Assembly: GCF_013372105.1 (NCBI RefSeq)
Contig: NZ_CP053825.1
Span: 682,001 to 746,000, forward strand
DNA from: Campylobacter armoricus
GTDB taxonomy: Bacteria > Campylobacterota > Campylobacteria > Campylobacterales > Campylobacteraceae
Direction: 5' to 3'
DNA length: 64,000 bases
A model generated the notes under the pieces. That model was not told the DNA's origin. It did no database searches and was given only the letters and a program-made list of their open reading frames with translations. Positions 42,132-51,617 of the stretch are shown here, one piece after another. The position numbers were made by a program, and so were the translations under genes. Numbering within the stretch: position 1 is the stretch's first letter; each line of letters starts with the position of its first letter.

Positions 42132-43938
42132 TGAAAAGGATTTAGAATTACTTCATACTTTAGGGGTTAAAAATTGTATTGATTTGGCTTTGATTTTACC
42201 TAAAAAATTTGATGATTTTAGAATTTCAAAGTTTCCAAAAGATACATTTTGTACCCAAAATGTTAAAATCACCAGCATACAAAATCACCACTCTCAGCTT
42301 TTTATGCTTTGTGAGTGTTTAGAATGGGGTATAAAAGCAAATATAGTGATTTTTCATCCTAATAAATGGCATTTTAAAATTTTTAAATATAATGCTTTGG
42401 TTTGTATATATGCAAAAATGAATTTTTTTAATGGAATTTGGCAGTTTATAAACCCAAAAATAGTAAAAAATATAGGTCAAATAGTGCCAAAATATCAAAT
42501 AAATGGTATTAAAGATGAAAATATACAAAAACTTATATCAAAATATGTAAATGAAGCTAATTTGCAAGCATTAAAACTAGAACAAAAATACATAAATCTT
42601 CTTTTAAATTTGCATAATTATAAAGACTTGAAAATTTATGAGAATTTTAATATTTTTATAAAAGACTTAAAATATATAGAAATATTCAATCATCTAAGAC
42701 GACTTAAAGGTAAAAAGATAGAATATAAATCTTATAAAATAGAGCTTTTTGATATTTCTTCTTGGATAAAAAATTTAGATTTTGCTCCTACAAATGATCA
42801 ACTTTTAGCTATTGAAGATATAAAAAAAGATTTACAAAGCAATAACGCAAAAAGGCGTGTAGTGGTGGGAGATGTAGGATGTGGTAAAACTTTAGTTTTA
42901 CTTGCAGCTAGCTTGCTTGTATATCCTAAAAAGTCTATTTTGATGGCACCAACTAGTATTTTAGCAGAGCAAATATACAATGAAGCTAAAAGACTTTTAC
43001 CTGATTTTATGAATGTTTTACTTTTAAAAGGTGGTAAAAAAGATAAGAATTTAGAAGAGTTAAAAAATCAAGCCCATTTTATCATAGGAACGCATACTTT
43101 AATTCATCAAGATAAATTAGAATCAGTTTTAGTAATGATAGATGAGCAACATCGTTTTGGCTCAAATCAAAGACAAAAAATAAACGAACTTAGTAAAGGT
43201 TTATATAGCCCACATATTATTCAATTTTCCGCAACTCCTATACCTAGAACTCTTTCTATGATACAAAGTGAGCTTGTAAATTTTAGTTTTATTAAACAAA
43301 TGCCTTTTAAAAAAGATATTAAAACCTTTTGTATTCAAGACAAAGATTTTAAATATTTGCTTAAAAAAATAGATGATGAAATAGCTAAAAATCATCAAGT
43401 TATTATTGTTTATCCTTTAGTTAGTGAAAGTGAAAGTATGGATTATCTTTCTTTAGAACAAGCACAAGAATATTGGATTAAAAAATATAAAAATGTTTAT
43501 ATCACTCACGGCAAAGATAAAAATAAAGATCAAATTTTACAAGAATTTAGAGAAAAAGGCACGATTTTGCTTTCAACCACCGTGGTAGAAGTTGGCATTT
43601 CTTTGCCTAAGCTTAGTGTGATTGTTATAGTTGGTGCTGAAAGGCTTGGACTTGCCTCTTTGCACCAACTTAGAGGAAGGGTTGGTAGAGTAGGGCTTGA
43701 GAGTTTTTGTTATTTATATACTAAGCAAAAAGAAATTCCATCTCGTTTGTTAGAATTTGCTAAAACTTTAGATGGATTTAAAATAGCTGAGCTTGATTTA
43801 AAAAACCGACTAAGTGGGGATTTGCTTGATGGAAAAATTCAACATGGAAATCATTTTAAATTTTTTGATTTTTCAGACGATGAAGAATTGATTATAAAAG
43901 CAAAAAATTATATAAAAAATATGGAAAACAATGGATAA
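42121..43938 (+). CDS. recG: ATP-dependent DNA helicase RecG
   Basis: Superfamily 2 helicase that remodels stalled replication forks and Holliday junctions. Visible motifs are Walker A VVGDVGCGKT, motif Ia LMAPTSILAEQ, the DExH box MIDEQHRFG, motif III FSATPIPRTL, and motif VI QLRGRVGR. At 605 residues it is shorter than the roughly 690 of E. coli RecG, mainly in the N-terminal wedge domain, as in other epsilonproteobacteria. Its end overlaps the next regulator gene by eight bases. Confidence 0.95.
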   Translation: MKVDEKDLELLHTLGVKNCIDLALILPKKFDDFRISKFPKDTFCTQNVKITSIQNHHSQLFMLCECLEWGIKANIVIFHPNKWHFKIFKYNALVCIYAKMNFFNGIWQFINPKIVKNIGQIVPKYQINGIKDENIQKLISKYVNEANLQALKLEQKYINLLLNLHNYKDLKIYENFNIFIKDLKYIEIFNHLRRLKGKKIEYKSYKIELFDISSWIKNLDFAPTNDQLLAIEDIKKDLQSNNAKRRVVVGDVGCGKTLVLLAASLLVYPKKSILMAPTSILAEQIYNEAKRLLPDFMNVLLLKGGKKDKNLEELKNQAHFIIGTHTLIHQDKLESVLVMIDEQHRFGSNQRQKINELSKGLYSPHIIQFSATPIPRTLSMIQSELVNFSFIKQMPFKKDIKTFCIQDKDFKYLLKKIDDEIAKNHQVIIVYPLVSESESMDYLSLEQAQEYWIKKYKNVYITHGKDKNKDQILQEFREKGTILLSTTVVEVGISLPKLSVIVIVGAERLGLASLHQLRGRVGRVGLESFCYLYTKQKEIPSRLLEFAKTLDGFKIAELDLKNRLSGDLLDGKIQHGNHFKFFDFSDDEELIIKAKNYIKNMENNG

Positions 43939-44533
43939 ATATTTTGAAATACTAATTTCTTTTGGTAAAAAAATGCATTTTAAAAAGGGAAGTATTTTGT
44001 TTTTTCAAGGTGAAAAAGCAAGAAAAATTTTTATTTTATTAAGTGGTAAAGTGCGTATTTATAAAGTAGATATTAAAGGATTAGAATTAACCTTACACAG
44101 CTTAACTCCTGTAAATTTTATAGCAGAAATGCCTGTTTTTAAAGGTATTGATTATCCGGCTAATGCTATTTGTGAGCAAGATTGCGAAATTTGTGTATTA
44201 GATTTTGAAGAATTTCAAAAATTATGCGTAGAAAATAGTGAAATTAATATATTACTTTTAAGTTCTTTGTTTGATAAAATTCGTATTTTAGAAAATTTTA
44301 TTAGACAAAAATCTTTAGATTTAAAATCAAGACTACTTAATTTTTTATTAGAAAATGAAGAAAAATTAAATTCTTTAAAGCAAAGAGAAATAGCAGTAAT
44401 TTTAAATTTGCCACCAGAGTCTTTATCGCGTTTATTAAAAGAATTAAAACAAAAAGAACTTATTTACACAAATAAGGGTAAGATAATTATTTTAAATAGA
44501 GAAAAAATACAAAATTTAATTAAGTCTTTTTAA
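43931..44533 (+). CDS. Crp/Fnr family regulator, NssR-like
   Basis: A 200-residue transcription factor with an N-terminal cyclic-nucleotide-binding-like beta-roll (KKGSILFFQGEKARKIFILLSGKVRIYK) and a C-terminal winged helix (LKQREIAVILNLPPESLSRLLKELK). By position after recG and by size it corresponds to C. jejuni NssR, the nitrosative-stress activator. The globin gene ctb that separates recG and nssR in C. jejuni is missing here, and the regulator overlaps recG by eight bases. The NssR assignment is therefore inferred from synteny. Confidence 0.8.
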   Translation: MDKYFEILISFGKKMHFKKGSILFFQGEKARKIFILLSGKVRIYKVDIKGLELTLHSLTPVNFIAEMPVFKGIDYPANAICEQDCEICVLDFEEFQKLCVENSEINILLLSSLFDKIRILENFIRQKSLDLKSRLLNFLLENEEKLNSLKQREIAVILNLPPESLSRLLKELKQKELIYTNKGKIIILNREKIQNLIKSF

Positions 44534-44541
44534 GTCTTATT

Positions 44542-44550
44542 TGTTACAAT
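44542..44550 (+). promoter_or_regulatory. Candidate extended -10 of the amino-acid ABC operon
   Basis: TGTTACAAT lies 26 bases before the first permease ATG, in the 43-base gap after the regulator gene. Confidence 0.4.
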
Positions 44551-44576
44551 AATGCATTTTAACAATGGAAGGTTTT

Positions 44577-45224
44577 ATGGATGTTGATTTTTTAATCAAG
44601 TTTAGCCCTATGTTTTTACAAGCTTCTTGGCTTACTTTAAAACTTGCTATATATGGTGTGTTTTTTTCATTTATAGTAGGATTGTTTTGTATTATAATAA
44701 GTTATTTCAAATTTTCTTTTTTAAATTTACTTTGTAAAACATACATAGAATTTTCAAGAAACACTCCATTATTAATTCAACTTTTCTTTTTGTATTATGC
44801 TTTACCTGAATTTAATATCCATCTTAGTTCTTTTGCTTGTGCTGTGGTTGGGCTTAGTTTTTTAGGTGGTTCTTATATGGCTGAAAGTTTAAGAGCAGGT
44901 ATGGAAGCTGTAAAAAAACAGCAGTATGAATCAGGACTTTCTTTGGGTTTAAGCAAATGGCAAAATTTTCGCTATGTTATCATGCCTCAAACTTTGGGTA
45001 TAGCTATGCCAAGTATTAGTGCAAATATTATCTTTTTACTTAAAGAAACTTCAGTAGTAAGTATTATTGCTTTAGCAGATTTGGTGTATGTGGCTAAAGA
45101 TCTTATAGGGCTTTATTATAAAAGCAATGAAGCTTTATTTGCCTTAGTGTTTTGCTATTTGATTTTAATTTTACCTTTGTCTTTAGTCTTAAATCGTATA
45201 GAAAAAAGGTTAAATTATGTTTGA
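44577..45224 (+). CDS. Polar amino-acid ABC transporter permease (first)
   Basis: Inner-membrane permease of the HisM/GlnP family, about 216 residues with five transmembrane segments. It shows the family motifs FSRNTPLLIQLFFLYYALP and the EAA loop ESGLSLGLSKWQNFRYVIMPQ. I chose ATG 44577 because GGAAGG lies four bases upstream, rather than the ATG twelve bases earlier. It overlaps the second permease by eight bases. With the ATPase and CjaA it likely imports cysteine. Confidence 0.9.
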   Translation: MDVDFLIKFSPMFLQASWLTLKLAIYGVFFSFIVGLFCIIISYFKFSFLNLLCKTYIEFSRNTPLLIQLFFLYYALPEFNIHLSSFACAVVGLSFLGGSYMAESLRAGMEAVKKQQYESGLSLGLSKWQNFRYVIMPQTLGIAMPSISANIIFLLKETSVVSIIALADLVYVAKDLIGLYYKSNEALFALVFCYLILILPLSLVLNRIEKRLNYV

Positions 45225-45876
45225 AATTTTAAATCAAGATACTTTTTTTAGATTAGTGCAAGGTTTAAAAGTTACCTTGGAACTTTCATTAATTAGTGTT
45301 TTGATTTCATTAATAGGTGGGATATTTTTTGGAATTTTAATGCATTCTAAAAATAAATTCCTTTATGCTTTTTGTCGTTTTATGCTTGAATTTGTGCGTA
45401 TTATGCCTTTAATTGTTTGGCTTTTTATAGTGCATTTTGGTTTAGCTAAATGGTTTGGATGGCATTTGAGTGCTTTGGGTTCAAGTATTATTGTATTTAG
45501 TATTTGGGGCGTGTTTGAGATGATGGATTTGGTTAGATCATCTTTAGCAAGCATACCAAAACACCAATATGAATCAGGACTTTCGTTGGGGTTTAATAAA
45601 TTTGAAGTTTATCTTTTTATCATCATACCTTTATCGTTAAGAAGATTGTTGCCAATGAGTATTAATCTTTTTACAAGAATCATCAAAAGCACTTCAGTGA
45701 TTTATCTCATCGGCGGTATAGAGCTTATTAAAGTAGGCCAACAAGTGATTGAGTTAAATTTATTTCAAAACTCTTACGCGGCTTTTGTGATTTATGGTTT
45801 GATATTATTGATTTATTTTATACTTTGTTATCCTTTATCGGTGTATTCAAAGTTTTTAGAGAAAAAATGGAGCTAA
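45217..45876 (+). CDS. Polar amino-acid ABC transporter permease (second)
   Basis: Second permease of the pair, 219 residues, with the EAA loop [28 protein letters not shown] and the [19 protein letters not shown] family motif. It would form a heterodimer with the preceding permease. The following ATPase gene begins two bases after it. Confidence 0.9.
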   Translation: MFEILNQDTFFRLVQGLKVTLELSLISVLISLIGGIFFGILMHSKNKFLYAFCRFMLEFVRIMPLIVWLFIVHFGLAKWFGWHLSALGSSIIVFSIWGVFEMMDLVRSSLASIPKHQYESGLSLGFNKFEVYLFIIIPLSLRRLLPMSINLFTRIIKSTSVIYLIGGIELIKVGQQVIELNLFQNSYAAFVIYGLILLIYFILCYPLSVYSKFLEKKWS

Positions 45877-45877
45877 T

Positions 45878-46615
45878 ATGAGCATTTTAAAAATACAAAA
45901 TTTACAAAAATACTATGATGATCATCATGTTTTAAAAGATATAAATTTAGAAGTAAATCAAAAAGAGGTAGTGGTTATACTAGGTCCAAGTGGTTGTGGG
46001 AAATCTACGCTTTTAAGATGTATTAATGGCTTAGAAGAAATGGCTGATGGAGCTATTTTTATAGATAATGAAAAAATTGATAAAAATTATAAAAAATGGA
46101 CTCAAATTCGCCAAAAAATAGGTATGGTGTTTCAATCTTATGAGCTTTTTGATCATTTAAATGTAGAACAAAATATACTCTTAGGGCCTTTAAAGGTGCA
46201 AAAAAGAAAAAAAGAAGAGGTTTTAGAAGAAGCAAAATACTGGCTTGAAAGAGTAGGGCTTTTGCATAAATTAAAAGCCTATCCTAAAGAATTAAGTGGA
46301 GGACAAAAACAGCGTATCGCTATAGTTAGAAGCCTTTGTATGAATCCTGAAATTATGCTTTTTGATGAAGTCACAGCTGCACTTGATCCAGAAATTGTGC
46401 GTGAGGTTTTAGATGTGATTTTAAATTTAGCAAAAGATGGTATGACTATGCTTATAGTTACGCATGAAATGGGTTTTGCAAAAGCGGTTGCTGATAAAAT
46501 AGTTTTTATGGATGATGGTAAAATAGTAGAAATTTCAAATCCTAAAGATTTCTTTGAAAAACCAAAAAGCGATCGTGCGAAAAAATTTCTCAATTTGTTT
46601 GATTTTCATCGTTAA
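45878..46615 (+). CDS. Amino-acid ABC transporter ATP-binding protein
   Basis: ATPase of the GlnQ/HisP type, 245 residues: Walker [12 protein letters not shown]-loop [10 protein letters not shown], signature [15 protein letters not shown], Walker [15 protein letters not shown], and the H-loop VTHEM. It completes the transporter core with the two upstream permeases. Confidence 0.93.
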   Translation: MSILKIQNLQKYYDDHHVLKDINLEVNQKEVVVILGPSGCGKSTLLRCINGLEEMADGAIFIDNEKIDKNYKKWTQIRQKIGMVFQSYELFDHLNVEQNILLGPLKVQKRKKEEVLEEAKYWLERVGLLHKLKAYPKELSGGQKQRIAIVRSLCMNPEIMLFDEVTAALDPEIVREVLDVILNLAKDGMTMLIVTHEMGFAKAVADKIVFMDDGKIVEISNPKDFFEKPKSDRAKKFLNLFDFHR

Positions 46616-46691
46616 AATTAACTTTTAAAGAATTTGTTTAAAAAAATAATATAAGGTTTAAAAATTCAAATTTTAATCATAAGGAAAAAAT

Positions 46692-47519
46692 ATGAAAAAA
46701 ATTTTTCTTTTATCATTTTTAATGGCACTTTTTTTTAGTGCATGTTCAAATTCAAGTTCTAATGAAAACTCTATAGAAAAAATCAAACAACAAGGCATAA
46801 TTCGCATAGGTGTTTTTGGTGATAAACCCCCATTTGGTTATCTAGATACCCAAGGAAAAAATCAAGGTTATGATGTATATTTTGCTAAACGCATTGCTAA
46901 AGAGCTTTTAGGTGATGAAACTAAAGTGCAGTTTGTATTAGTTGAAGCAGCAAATAGAGTGGAATTTTTACAATCTAATAAAGTTGATTTAATTTTAGCA
47001 AATTTTACCAAAACACCAGAAAGAGAAGCTGTGGTGGATTTTGCTTTGCCTTATATGAAAGTAGCACTTGGGGTAATAGCTCCTAAAAATTCAAATATTT
47101 ATGGTATAGATGATTTAAAAAACAAAACTTTGATTTTAAATAAAGGCACTACAGCTGATGCGTATTTTACAAAAAATATGCCAGAAATAAAAACAATCAA
47201 ATTTGATCAAAACACAGAAACTTTTGCCGCTTTAATTGGTAAAAGAGGTGATGCGTTAAGTCATGATAATGCATTGCTTTTTGCTTGGGTTAAAGAAAAT
47301 CCAAATTTTGAAGTGATTATTAAAGAACTTGGAAATAAAGATGTTATAGCACCTGCTGTAAAAAAAGGCGACCAAGCTATGTTAGATTTTGTTAATGATT
47401 TAATTATGAAATTAGAAGGTGAGAATTTTTTCCACAAAGCTTATGATGCTACATTAAAGCCGTTTTTTAGCGATGATGTTAGTGCAGATGATGTGGTTAT
47501 TGAAGGTGGTAAAATTTAG
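46692..47519 (+). CDS. cjaA: CjaA, amino-acid (cysteine) solute-binding lipoprotein
   Basis: Extracytoplasmic binding protein with a lipoprotein signal ending FFSAC and the SBP_bac_3 fold (RIGVFGDKPPFGY, ANFTKTPERE, LNKGTTADAYF). The whole length resembles C. jejuni CjaA, an immunodominant surface-exposed lipoprotein that binds cysteine. It lies 76 bases after the ABC ATPase, with AAGGA before the ATG. The adjacent two permeases and ATPase give a complete importer. The following gene is cjaB, as in C. jejuni. Confidence 0.92.
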   Translation: MKKIFLLSFLMALFFSACSNSSSNENSIEKIKQQGIIRIGVFGDKPPFGYLDTQGKNQGYDVYFAKRIAKELLGDETKVQFVLVEAANRVEFLQSNKVDLILANFTKTPEREAVVDFALPYMKVALGVIAPKNSNIYGIDDLKNKTLILNKGTTADAYFTKNMPEIKTIKFDQNTETFAALIGKRGDALSHDNALLFAWVKENPNFEVIIKELGNKDVIAPAVKKGDQAMLDFVNDLIMKLEGENFFHKAYDATLKPFFSDDVSADDVVIEGGKI

Positions 47520-47521
47520 CT

Positions 47522-48754
47522 ATGAAGGCTTTTAAAAATACCATCTATGCATCTTTAGGTGGTATTTTAGAATTTTATGATTTTGTTTTGTTTATCTTTT
47601 TTGCAAATGTATTTGCTAAAATCTTTTTCCCGCAAAATGATGATTTTTGGCCATTAATATATAGTTATATAGCTTTTGGTGCAGGATATTTAGCTAGACC
47701 TTTTGGTGCTATTATATTTGCTCATTTTGCAGATACTAATGGTAGAAAAAATGTTTTTTATATAAGTATGCTTTTGATGATAGTGCCTAGTTTTATTTTG
47801 GCATTTTTGCCAACATATGAAAGCATAGGGTTGCTAGCCACTATTATGCTTTTTATAATACGAATTGCACAAGGATTTGCCATAGGAGCTGAAGTGAGTG
47901 GAGCATGGATTTTTGTGAGTGAATTTGTAAGTAAAAAAAGGCTAGGTTTAGCACTAGGTTTTATTTCAGCAACTTTAACTTTGGGTTTATTGCTTGGAAA
48001 TGTAGCAACCTTAAGTGTATATGCGTATTTTGGTAAAGAAGAAGTAGAAAATTTTGCTTGGAGAATTCCTTTTTTTATAGGGGGATTTTTTGGTATTTTA
48101 GCTTTATTTTTACGCACAAGACTTAATGAAACTCCAGCTTTTAAAAATATAAAAAATAAAGAAAAAATTTTAAATTTTCCATTATTACAAGCTATAAAAA
48201 CTCATAAAAAAAGTATGTTAATATGTGTTTTATCGACTATAGTATTAACCAGTGGTGTAGCAACTTTGATGATTTTACCTCAATACTTTGAAGCTTTATT
48301 AAAAGTAGATAAAACAACAGCATTGATATATCAAAATCTTGCAATAGTTATGATTATTTTAGGAAGTTTGCTGCAAGGTTATTTAGCTGATAAATTAGGA
48401 CATTTTAAAATTTGTGTAATTTTTACATTGTTATTTGGTTTTTTTGGGATTTTGTTTAGCTCTTATGATAAATGGTTTTTAATATTTTATTTATTTGCTT
48501 GTTTTGCTCAAGGTATTATAACTTTTGCACCTATTTTTATGACTCAAATTTTTAAAACAGCATTAAGATCAAGCGGACTTTCTTTTGCTTATAATATCTC
48601 TTATGCGATTTTAGGTTTTTTAACCCCTTTTGTAATAAATTTTTTGTATAAGGATTTTATGTATATTTATATTATATTTATTGTGTTATCTAGTTTGTTA
48701 AGTGTAATTTTAGTTAAACTTTTCTATACAAATATTTTCAACCAACCATCTTAA
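47522..48754 (+). CDS. cjaB: CjaB, MHS-type MFS transporter
   Basis: A 410-residue, 12-helix transporter of the metabolite:H+ symporter family, with the typical opening LGGILEFYDFVLFIFFANVFAKIFFP, RPFGAIIFAHFADTNGRKN and RIAQGFAIGAEVSGAWIFVSEF. CjaB was named for its location beside cjaA; its substrate is unresolved, though the family moves organic acids and osmolytes. It follows cjaA by two bases. Confidence 0.9.
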   Translation: MKAFKNTIYASLGGILEFYDFVLFIFFANVFAKIFFPQNDDFWPLIYSYIAFGAGYLARPFGAIIFAHFADTNGRKNVFYISMLLMIVPSFILAFLPTYESIGLLATIMLFIIRIAQGFAIGAEVSGAWIFVSEFVSKKRLGLALGFISATLTLGLLLGNVATLSVYAYFGKEEVENFAWRIPFFIGGFFGILALFLRTRLNETPAFKNIKNKEKILNFPLLQAIKTHKKSMLICVLSTIVLTSGVATLMILPQYFEALLKVDKTTALIYQNLAIVMIILGSLLQGYLADKLGHFKICVIFTLLFGFFGILFSSYDKWFLIFYLFACFAQGIITFAPIFMTQIFKTALRSSGLSFAYNISYAILGFLTPFVINFLYKDFMYIYIIFIVLSSLLSVILVKLFYTNIFNQPS

Positions 48755-48972
48755 AATCTCATACCATAAAACCTTATTCTACTTTTACAATATTTTTTGA
48801 TTATTATAATATTTTATTATTGTTTATATTTAAGCTTAAATTTATAAACATAATATTAACATTCTAAGTATATTTATAAATTATTAGTAGTTACATTACT
48901 AATTTACTTAAAAAAGCAATAAAAGCAATAAAAAACAAAAAAAACATTAACAAATTTATAAAAGGATTTTTT
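48755..48972 (+). promoter_or_regulatory. Intergenic region before the surface-protein island
   Basis: A 218-base gap of about 85 percent A+T. It has several TATAAT-like boxes (one at 48805-48810), an inverted repeat ATTAGTA/TACTAAT at 48883-48903 and a duplicated AAAAGCAAT near 48913-48932. AAAGGA precedes the next ATG. No terminator with a clear stem follows cjaB, and no RNA gene was seen. Confidence 0.35.
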
Positions 48973-51585
48973 ATGTGTAAAATTAACTTACACCCTATGG
49001 GGGGGGGAAATGGTAATTTTTGTTTTAACCTACATTCTTTAAGTAATAACTCTTTTAAGTCTTTTAAAAACTCTAAAATTTTAAAACTTTCTTTACTAAC
49101 CATTCTTTCACTAAGCTCTTTGCAAGCAGCCACACAAGCAAATTATGATAATGCTTTAAAAGCTTATGTAATTAAAAAGCATAGTTTTAATGATGAAAGT
49201 GTATATGATAGTATTAATAATACTTATAAATACTTAAATGGTATAAACTTTTATGGTCAAATGGCTACTAATAAAAATCTTTCTAATATCACTTTAATTT
49301 ATGATAATCCCAAATCTAAAGCTATGAATTATAGTGATATGAAATTAAAACAAGAAATCCTTACTCCAAGTATTAAAGAAGATATCTTTGTAGTAAATGG
49401 CTTTCATGGGGCATATTCAATAAATGAAACCATTAATCAAGTAAGCTATATACCTTTTTTAGCTTCTGCTTATGTATTTAATGCTAAAGCAAACAATAAC
49501 ACCTTAACCTTAAAAGCAGGAGAGCTTTCTTCAGTATATTATTTAAAACCTAGCAATAAAGAAGTAATGAATCCTAAAGCTACAGGTTTAGATAATAAAT
49601 ATAATTTTTTAATCACTCCAGCTATAGCAAGAAAAGGTGAAGCTAGCAATAATACTTTAAATTTTTTAAAAGATGCTTATGTGAATATGGGTGTTGAAAA
49701 CACCTATACCTTACCTTTAAATGGAGCTCCTTATGTAGTGGGTGCTTTTGGTATAGATGCAAATACTAATAATAATAGTGTTATTTTAAATAAGGGAGTA
49801 AAGATAGACTTTCATACTACCCCTTATAGACAAAGCTTAATGGGTAAGAGTGTATTTGATGAAAGAATGACTCATATATTAGGTGCTATTACTTATAATG
49901 GGAATGCTAAAAGAAATAAACTTATTATAGATGGAGCTTCTTTAGTAGTTCATGGACCAAGTGGAGCATATTCAACTTCAGCTGCTACACATTTGGGTGG
50001 AGCCTTTGTAGATGTTAATAATAATCAAAACTATGAAGTTAGTGAAAACTCTATTTTAATCAATGATTTAAAACTTGATTTAAGAGTAGATACTAAAAAT
50101 ACCCCATTAGCTTATAATGCTATATTAAATGGAGAAATCTATGGTGGTAAAATCATACAAGGTAGTGCTAATAAAAACACTATAGAGATTAAAGACTTAC
50201 AAACCTTATTAGCTTTAAATACTAATATAGAAGTAAAAGCACTCCTAGACTTTTATGCAGGATTTGCAAATAATGGTTATGCTAATGATAATACTATTAA
50301 TGTTCATCTTAAAAAGCCTTTTGAGATTAATGCTAATTATACAGGTAAGAATGAATTTAATCTTTATGGAGCTTATGCTAGTAAGGGTGCTAATAGAAAT
50401 AGTGTGAATATAAAAGGGGATTTAACCCAAGAAAGTGTAGTAGAAAACTATCAAGATCAAATCCAAATTACAGCTGCTAAAGTATCAAGTGGTAAAGCAG
50501 ATAATAATAAAATTAATCTAAGCTCATCTAATGTATCTATACCTTTATATATTTATGGGGTTAGTAAAACTACTTTAGATGATAAAGATTATTATGCTAA
50601 AACAGCAAGTAATAATTCAATCAATCTAAAAGAAGTAAAATCAGGTAAAAACCTAACCACTATTATAGAAGCTGATAATTTAGAAAAAAATACTATCAAT
50701 TATGATTTAGTGCAATCTTTATCTAATGCTTCTAATATAGATAAAGGCTCTAAAATCATTTTAAGAGCTAATGAAAATGCTAATGAAAATACTTTAAATA
50801 TTAAAGATTATTCAAGTGCAGCTCATGATAATATATATATTATTAGAGCTTATAACGAAAGTGCTAATAATAATATGTCTTTTATAAACCTTGCTTTAGG
50901 AACAGCTTCTGATACAAGAGAAGGAACAGCTGTTATTAGTGCAGGTATTGCTAAAAACACTCATGATAATTATACTCATATAGCTAATTTAAATATAGAT
51001 GAGTATAAAAACAATGATGCTATTTTTATAGGTGCTTCAGCTATTTATCATCAAGATGATAAAAGCTATGATAATACTTTATATTTAAGTGGTAATACTA
51101 ATATATTTAATAATACTTATATAGATGTATTAGCAGGAAGCTTTATACATACTCAAGATGATAATAATAAATTTTACTCAAAAGCTCTTACTCATAAAAG
51201 TGGCACTAATAATCATCTTTATTTAAATACTAATATAAAAGCTAAATTAGTTAATTACTTTGATCATTATAGCTTTATATTAAAAGATAATACTAAAAAT
51301 TATCTAAATACTAAAGAAGCTATTCATCTAAGTGAAAAAACTTCTATTAATGTTTATACCAGCAATACTTTAAAAAATAAAAGCTTTATTCTAATGCAAA
51401 GTGAAAAAGGCTTTGTAGATGAAAACAATAAACACTTAAATCAAAAAGATTTACAAAGCTTATTAGACATTATCACTAAAAACCATCAAAGCTTACATAA
51501 AAACATTAAAACAAAAGTTCAAAAGGCTAAATACACTCTAAGTGTAAGTAAAGATGCAAAAAGCATAGTAGTGAATTTAAATTAA
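48973..51585 (+). CDS. Phase-variable exported Asn-rich repeat protein without beta-barrel
   Basis: An 870-residue protein with a long leader: G9-encoded MGGG at residues 9-12, a basic stretch, then hydrophobic KLSLLTILSLSSLQAA, cleaved around residue 53. The mature part repeats a pattern like NNNTLTLKAG, NNNSVILNKG, RNKLIIDGA, DNTINVHL and ENTLNIKDY every 40-60 residues, suggesting a beta-helical passenger. The C-terminus, ending SIVVNLN, has no autotransporter barrel, TPS domain, lipobox or LPXTG, so how it reaches the surface is unclear. It lies 32 bases before the TPS exoprotein gene. I do not recognise a named family. Confidence 0.75.
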   Translation: MCKINLHPMGGGNGNFCFNLHSLSNNSFKSFKNSKILKLSLLTILSLSSLQAATQANYDNALKAYVIKKHSFNDESVYDSINNTYKYLNGINFYGQMATNKNLSNITLIYDNPKSKAMNYSDMKLKQEILTPSIKEDIFVVNGFHGAYSINETINQVSYIPFLASAYVFNAKANNNTLTLKAGELSSVYYLKPSNKEVMNPKATGLDNKYNFLITPAIARKGEASNNTLNFLKDAYVNMGVENTYTLPLNGAPYVVGAFGIDANTNNNSVILNKGVKIDFHTTPYRQSLMGKSVFDERMTHILGAITYNGNAKRNKLIIDGASLVVHGPSGAYSTSAATHLGGAFVDVNNNQNYEVSENSILINDLKLDLRVDTKNTPLAYNAILNGEIYGGKIIQGSANKNTIEIKDLQTLLALNTNIEVKALLDFYAGFANNGYANDNTINVHLKKPFEINANYTGKNEFNLYGAYASKGANRNSVNIKGDLTQESVVENYQDQIQITAAKVSSGKADNNKINLSSSNVSIPLYIYGVSKTTLDDKDYYAKTASNNSINLKEVKSGKNLTTIIEADNLEKNTINYDLVQSLSNASNIDKGSKIILRANENANENTLNIKDYSSAAHDNIYIIRAYNESANNNMSFINLALGTASDTREGTAVISAGIAKNTHDNYTHIANLNIDEYKNNDAIFIGASAIYHQDDKSYDNTLYLSGNTNIFNNTYIDVLAGSFIHTQDDNNKFYSKALTHKSGTNNHLYLNTNIKAKLVNYFDHYSFILKDNTKNYLNTKEAIHLSEKTSINVYTSNTLKNKSFILMQSEKGFVDENNKHLNQKDLQSLLDIITKNHQSLHKNIKTKVQKAKYTLSVSKDAKSIVVNLN
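48999..49007 (+). repeat. G9 phase-variation tract in orphan passenger leader
   Basis: Nine Gs in codons 9-12. Ten Gs bring a TAA within three codons; eight Gs bring a stop after about thirteen. Confidence 0.88.
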
Positions 51586-51617
51586 ACAACAAAGATAAAA
51601 ACTAGAAAGGATTAATT

